From a virus: 47,191 bases of DNA. A model generated the notes under the pieces. The model searched no databases, was not told where the DNA came from, and worked only from the letters and a program-made list of their open reading frames with translations. The stretch's first letter is position 1; each line of letters starts with the position of its first letter. The position numbers and the translations under genes were made by a program. The stretch is from IMG/VR virus record IMGVR_UViG_3300044957_001125, positions 1-47,191 of that record; one strand, given 5' to 3'. Positions 45,337 through 47,191 of this stretch are shown here, one piece after another.

Positions 45337-47184
45337 TTAGAATGAGAAAAATTTATTTATATAAGCATTAAGAGAAGGAAATGACCATTTCAAATCATTA
45401 TATATACCTTGTAATTTATTTAATAATATTGAGTTAAATCCCTCTTCCTTATCAACAAATTTCTCTATAAACTCATTTATGAACTCTGGGTCATTACCTG
45501 TGAAACCTAATACTTCAATTTTATATGGGTTGTCCTTTAATTGAACATAATACATCTTATCACCTTCAGTAAAACATGAATATTTTTTATCTAGTTTTTT
45601 AAAGCGTAATAAGTCATTATAGTAAATAGCTGCTTTAGTATTAATAGGACATTTTTTTTCTAGTTTAGAAAATATTTGTCCTGATGATGGAGCTGAGGCT
45701 ATATATGTTCTAATGTTCCTAACACCAGTTGGTTTAGCTATACTTTTATAAGGTAAAGCAGCTAATGTGTTTTTAAAGTCAATAATTTTTTTATCAATGT
45801 CTTTTTTAGCTTTACCATACATGATATCAAGTAATATTTCCTCTCCAAACTTACAATATAATGGAGTCATATTTGACTTCATCACATCCATACCTTTAAT
45901 ATCTAATTCTTCAGTTGGTACACCTTCTTTATTAACAATAAATTGAGCATATCTTCTTTTACCAGCAAAATAACCTCGTTCAAGCACAACCTCTTGTTTC
46001 AATTCAAAATACTCATTATCAACATTAAATAATGACTTACATAGATTTTGTAAGAATGGAGATGTTTTATCTTGATATTCTTTAGTTATTTCAAGTGCTA
46101 CAGGTACTACTTGTTCTCTATTATTAATATCAACATCTGGTTTACGTTTTCTAATTAAGTCTTTTAGTTCAAAAAACAAACTATCTGTGTCAGCGGTAAT
46201 CACATAATCTCTTTCAACACCTAATTCTTTACTAACCTTACTATTTACAAAATTAATACTTTCTTGGTCTAAGCGTTGGCCTGTAAGTGTGATGGCTTTA
46301 CTAATAAACAAATTACCATCTGAATATCTCCAACTATTAATTGCAAATACACCATATACATCATTCAATTTAATTTTAAAGGCATGTTGTCTCTTATTAT
46401 AAAATTCTCCTAGTACTGGATCTTTTTTAACTTTATAAGCTTCCTTCATTAGGTCCTTATATTGTTTTCTCTTATTGAACCAGTCATTTAATATTTCTAC
46501 TACAATACTTGACTTATCTCTTCTAAATAAAGTACCATTAGCAGATATGATTAATTTATTTTTTTCAATTAGTTCAATTAATTCTTTAGCTTTAATATTA
46601 CTTACCTTTACTTTTCTGTCTGGTGTTACTTTTTCAATAATAATATCAGTATCTGGTTCTAATTCTTTTAAATCACCTAATCCCCATTTATTATCATATT
46701 TATCCCTATTTTGTATTCTACCAACTAATGTTTCTATACCCATATTCAAATTACGGATAATAGATGGATACAGTGAAGTAAAGTCTAAATCAGATACCCA
46801 CTCATATAATCCAGGTATTGGATCTTTAAGATAACCACCAGCATATTCTTCATTCTCTTCTTTTAATGCTGGGTTATAAGTAGTTGGTTTATTGGGTGAA
46901 ACTATGTCTTTTCGTTTCAAATATGTTAGAATAGCACCTTCATTTAATGCTGTTGAGTAATAAATGTTTTCATATGGTACATGACATAAATGACAAATGT
47001 TAACTGTTAAATCTATAAACTGTAGTTTCTTATCTAACTCAATCAATATTTCAATATCACGTAAGTTATACTCTATAAACTTATTAACATCTTCTTTAAA
47101 TAATTTATCAAGTGAACCTTCATATTCAATTTTATTTAGATTAGCATATTTTTCTCCTATATCACCTAACTTATAAGACAGTTC
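45337..47184 (-). CDS. Family B DNA polymerase, incomplete N-terminus
   Basis: The frame holds polymerase motif A (DFTSLYPSIIRNLNMG), motif B (KIKLNDVYGVFA) and motif C (ADTDSLFFEL), plus the last exonuclease motif (IEYNLRDIEIL). The last residues, NAYINKFFSF, resemble the clamp-binding tail of T4 gp43. The open frame begins after a TAA at 47185..47187 and has no ATG until after motif A; yet the first codons (ELSYKLGDIGEKY) already belong to the exonuclease domain. So the 5' part must lie beyond the window, split by a frameshift, an intron or an error. Confidence 0.88.
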   Translation of the reverse strand, partial: ELSYKLGDIGEKYANLNKIEYEGSLDKLFKEDVNKFIEYNLRDIEILIELDKKLQFIDLTVNICHLCHVPYENIYYSTALNEGAILTYLKRKDIVSPNKPTTYNPALKEENEEYAGGYLKDPIPGLYEWVSDLDFTSLYPSIIRNLNMGIETLVGRIQNRDKYDNKWGLGDLKELEPDTDIIIEKVTPDRKVKVSNIKAKELIELIEKNKLIISANGTLFRRDKSSIVVEILNDWFNKRKQYKDLMKEAYKVKKDPVLGEFYNKRQHAFKIKLNDVYGVFAINSWRYSDGNLFISKAITLTGQRLDQESINFVNSKVSKELGVERDYVITADTDSLFFELKDLIRKRKPDVDINNREQVVPVALEITKEYQDKTSPFLQNLCKSLFNVDNEYFELKQEVVLERGYFAGKRRYAQFIVNKEGVPTEELDIKGMDVMKSNMTPLYCKFGEEILLDIMYGKAKKDIDKKIIDFKNTLAALPYKSIAKPTGVRNIRTYIASAPSSGQIFSKLEKKCPINTKAAIYYNDLLRFKKLDKKYSCFTEGDKMYYVQLKDNPYKIEVLGFTGNDPEFINEFIEKFVDKEEGFNSILLNKLQGIYNDLKWSFPSLNAYINKFFSF

Positions 47185-47191
47185 TTATTTC

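Noticed and set aside
1-47191. T4-type late promoters (TATAAATA) as the main signal
   Set aside because: TATAAATA is common just above starts, but lies below the TAnnTTTA box in the leader and is easily produced by A/T-rich leaders. The two-box motif with fixed spacing explains the sites better.
1-47191. CRISPR arrays or insertion sequences
   Set aside because: No regularly spaced repeat units of CRISPR type and no transposase gene or terminal inverted repeats were seen.

Overview
This window looks like part of the genome of a large, AT-rich tailed phage with T4-like replication genes, infecting a host of the Bacteroidetes/Flavobacteria type. The phage call rests on a T4-type replisome (family B DNA polymerase, gp45-like clamp, gp44- and gp62-like clamp-loader subunits), dense packing with start/stop overlaps, many tiny genes and every gene on the minus strand. 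The host call rests on promoters ending in a TAnnTTTA box, A-rich leaders without Shine-Dalgarno sequences, RNA genes without an encoded CCA and a short lipoprotein. No virion structural genes are visible. Transcription runs from high to low coordinates.

Right part (47.2-38 kb): DNA polymerase (frame opens only at 47184 and lacks its N-terminus), sliding clamp, Hsp20, GroES, GroEL, an ADP-ribosyltransferase-like protein, two small membrane proteins, a patch of tRNA-like remnants, a 3D-domain protein, tRNA-Leu(UAA), a mini-lipoprotein, a tmRNA with an unusually long tag frame, and an NlpC/P60 peptidase. From 38 to 33 kb: a nucleotidyltransferase-like protein, a metallophosphatase, the clamp loader and a RecB/Cas4-like nuclease.

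Middle part (32.8-18 kb): about 15 kb of glycan genes. It has GT-B, GT2, DUF616-type and other glycosyltransferases, two sugar epimerases, a truncated nucleotide-sugar dehydrogenase, a DegT-type aminotransferase and methyltransferases, including a GT9-like/methyltransferase fusion. Genes overlap or nearly abut, as in one long transcription unit. It could build a dedicated glycan for virion, DNA or host surface.

Left part (18-0 kb): accessory genes, mostly small. Recognisable are a degenerate HNH protein, a SWIM zinc-finger protein, thioredoxin, a DUF932-like protein, an HExxH metallopeptidase, a RadA-like ATPase with an AT-hook tail, an HTH protein, several very small membrane proteins, a T5orf172 GIY-YIG protein, then a VWA/metallopeptidase protein, a MoxR AAA ATPase and a glutaredoxin. 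Many of these genes are preceded by one shared promoter form, TTGACC (or TTAACC), 13 bases, TATATTTA. Its -35 box often overlaps the stop codon or terminator hairpin of the gene upstream.

The least expected items are the tmRNA tag, the tRNA-like remnants with intact closing stems, the complete GroEL/GroES/Hsp20 set, the polymerase break at the window edge, the compact promoter/terminator grammar and the numerous one-helix membrane peptides.
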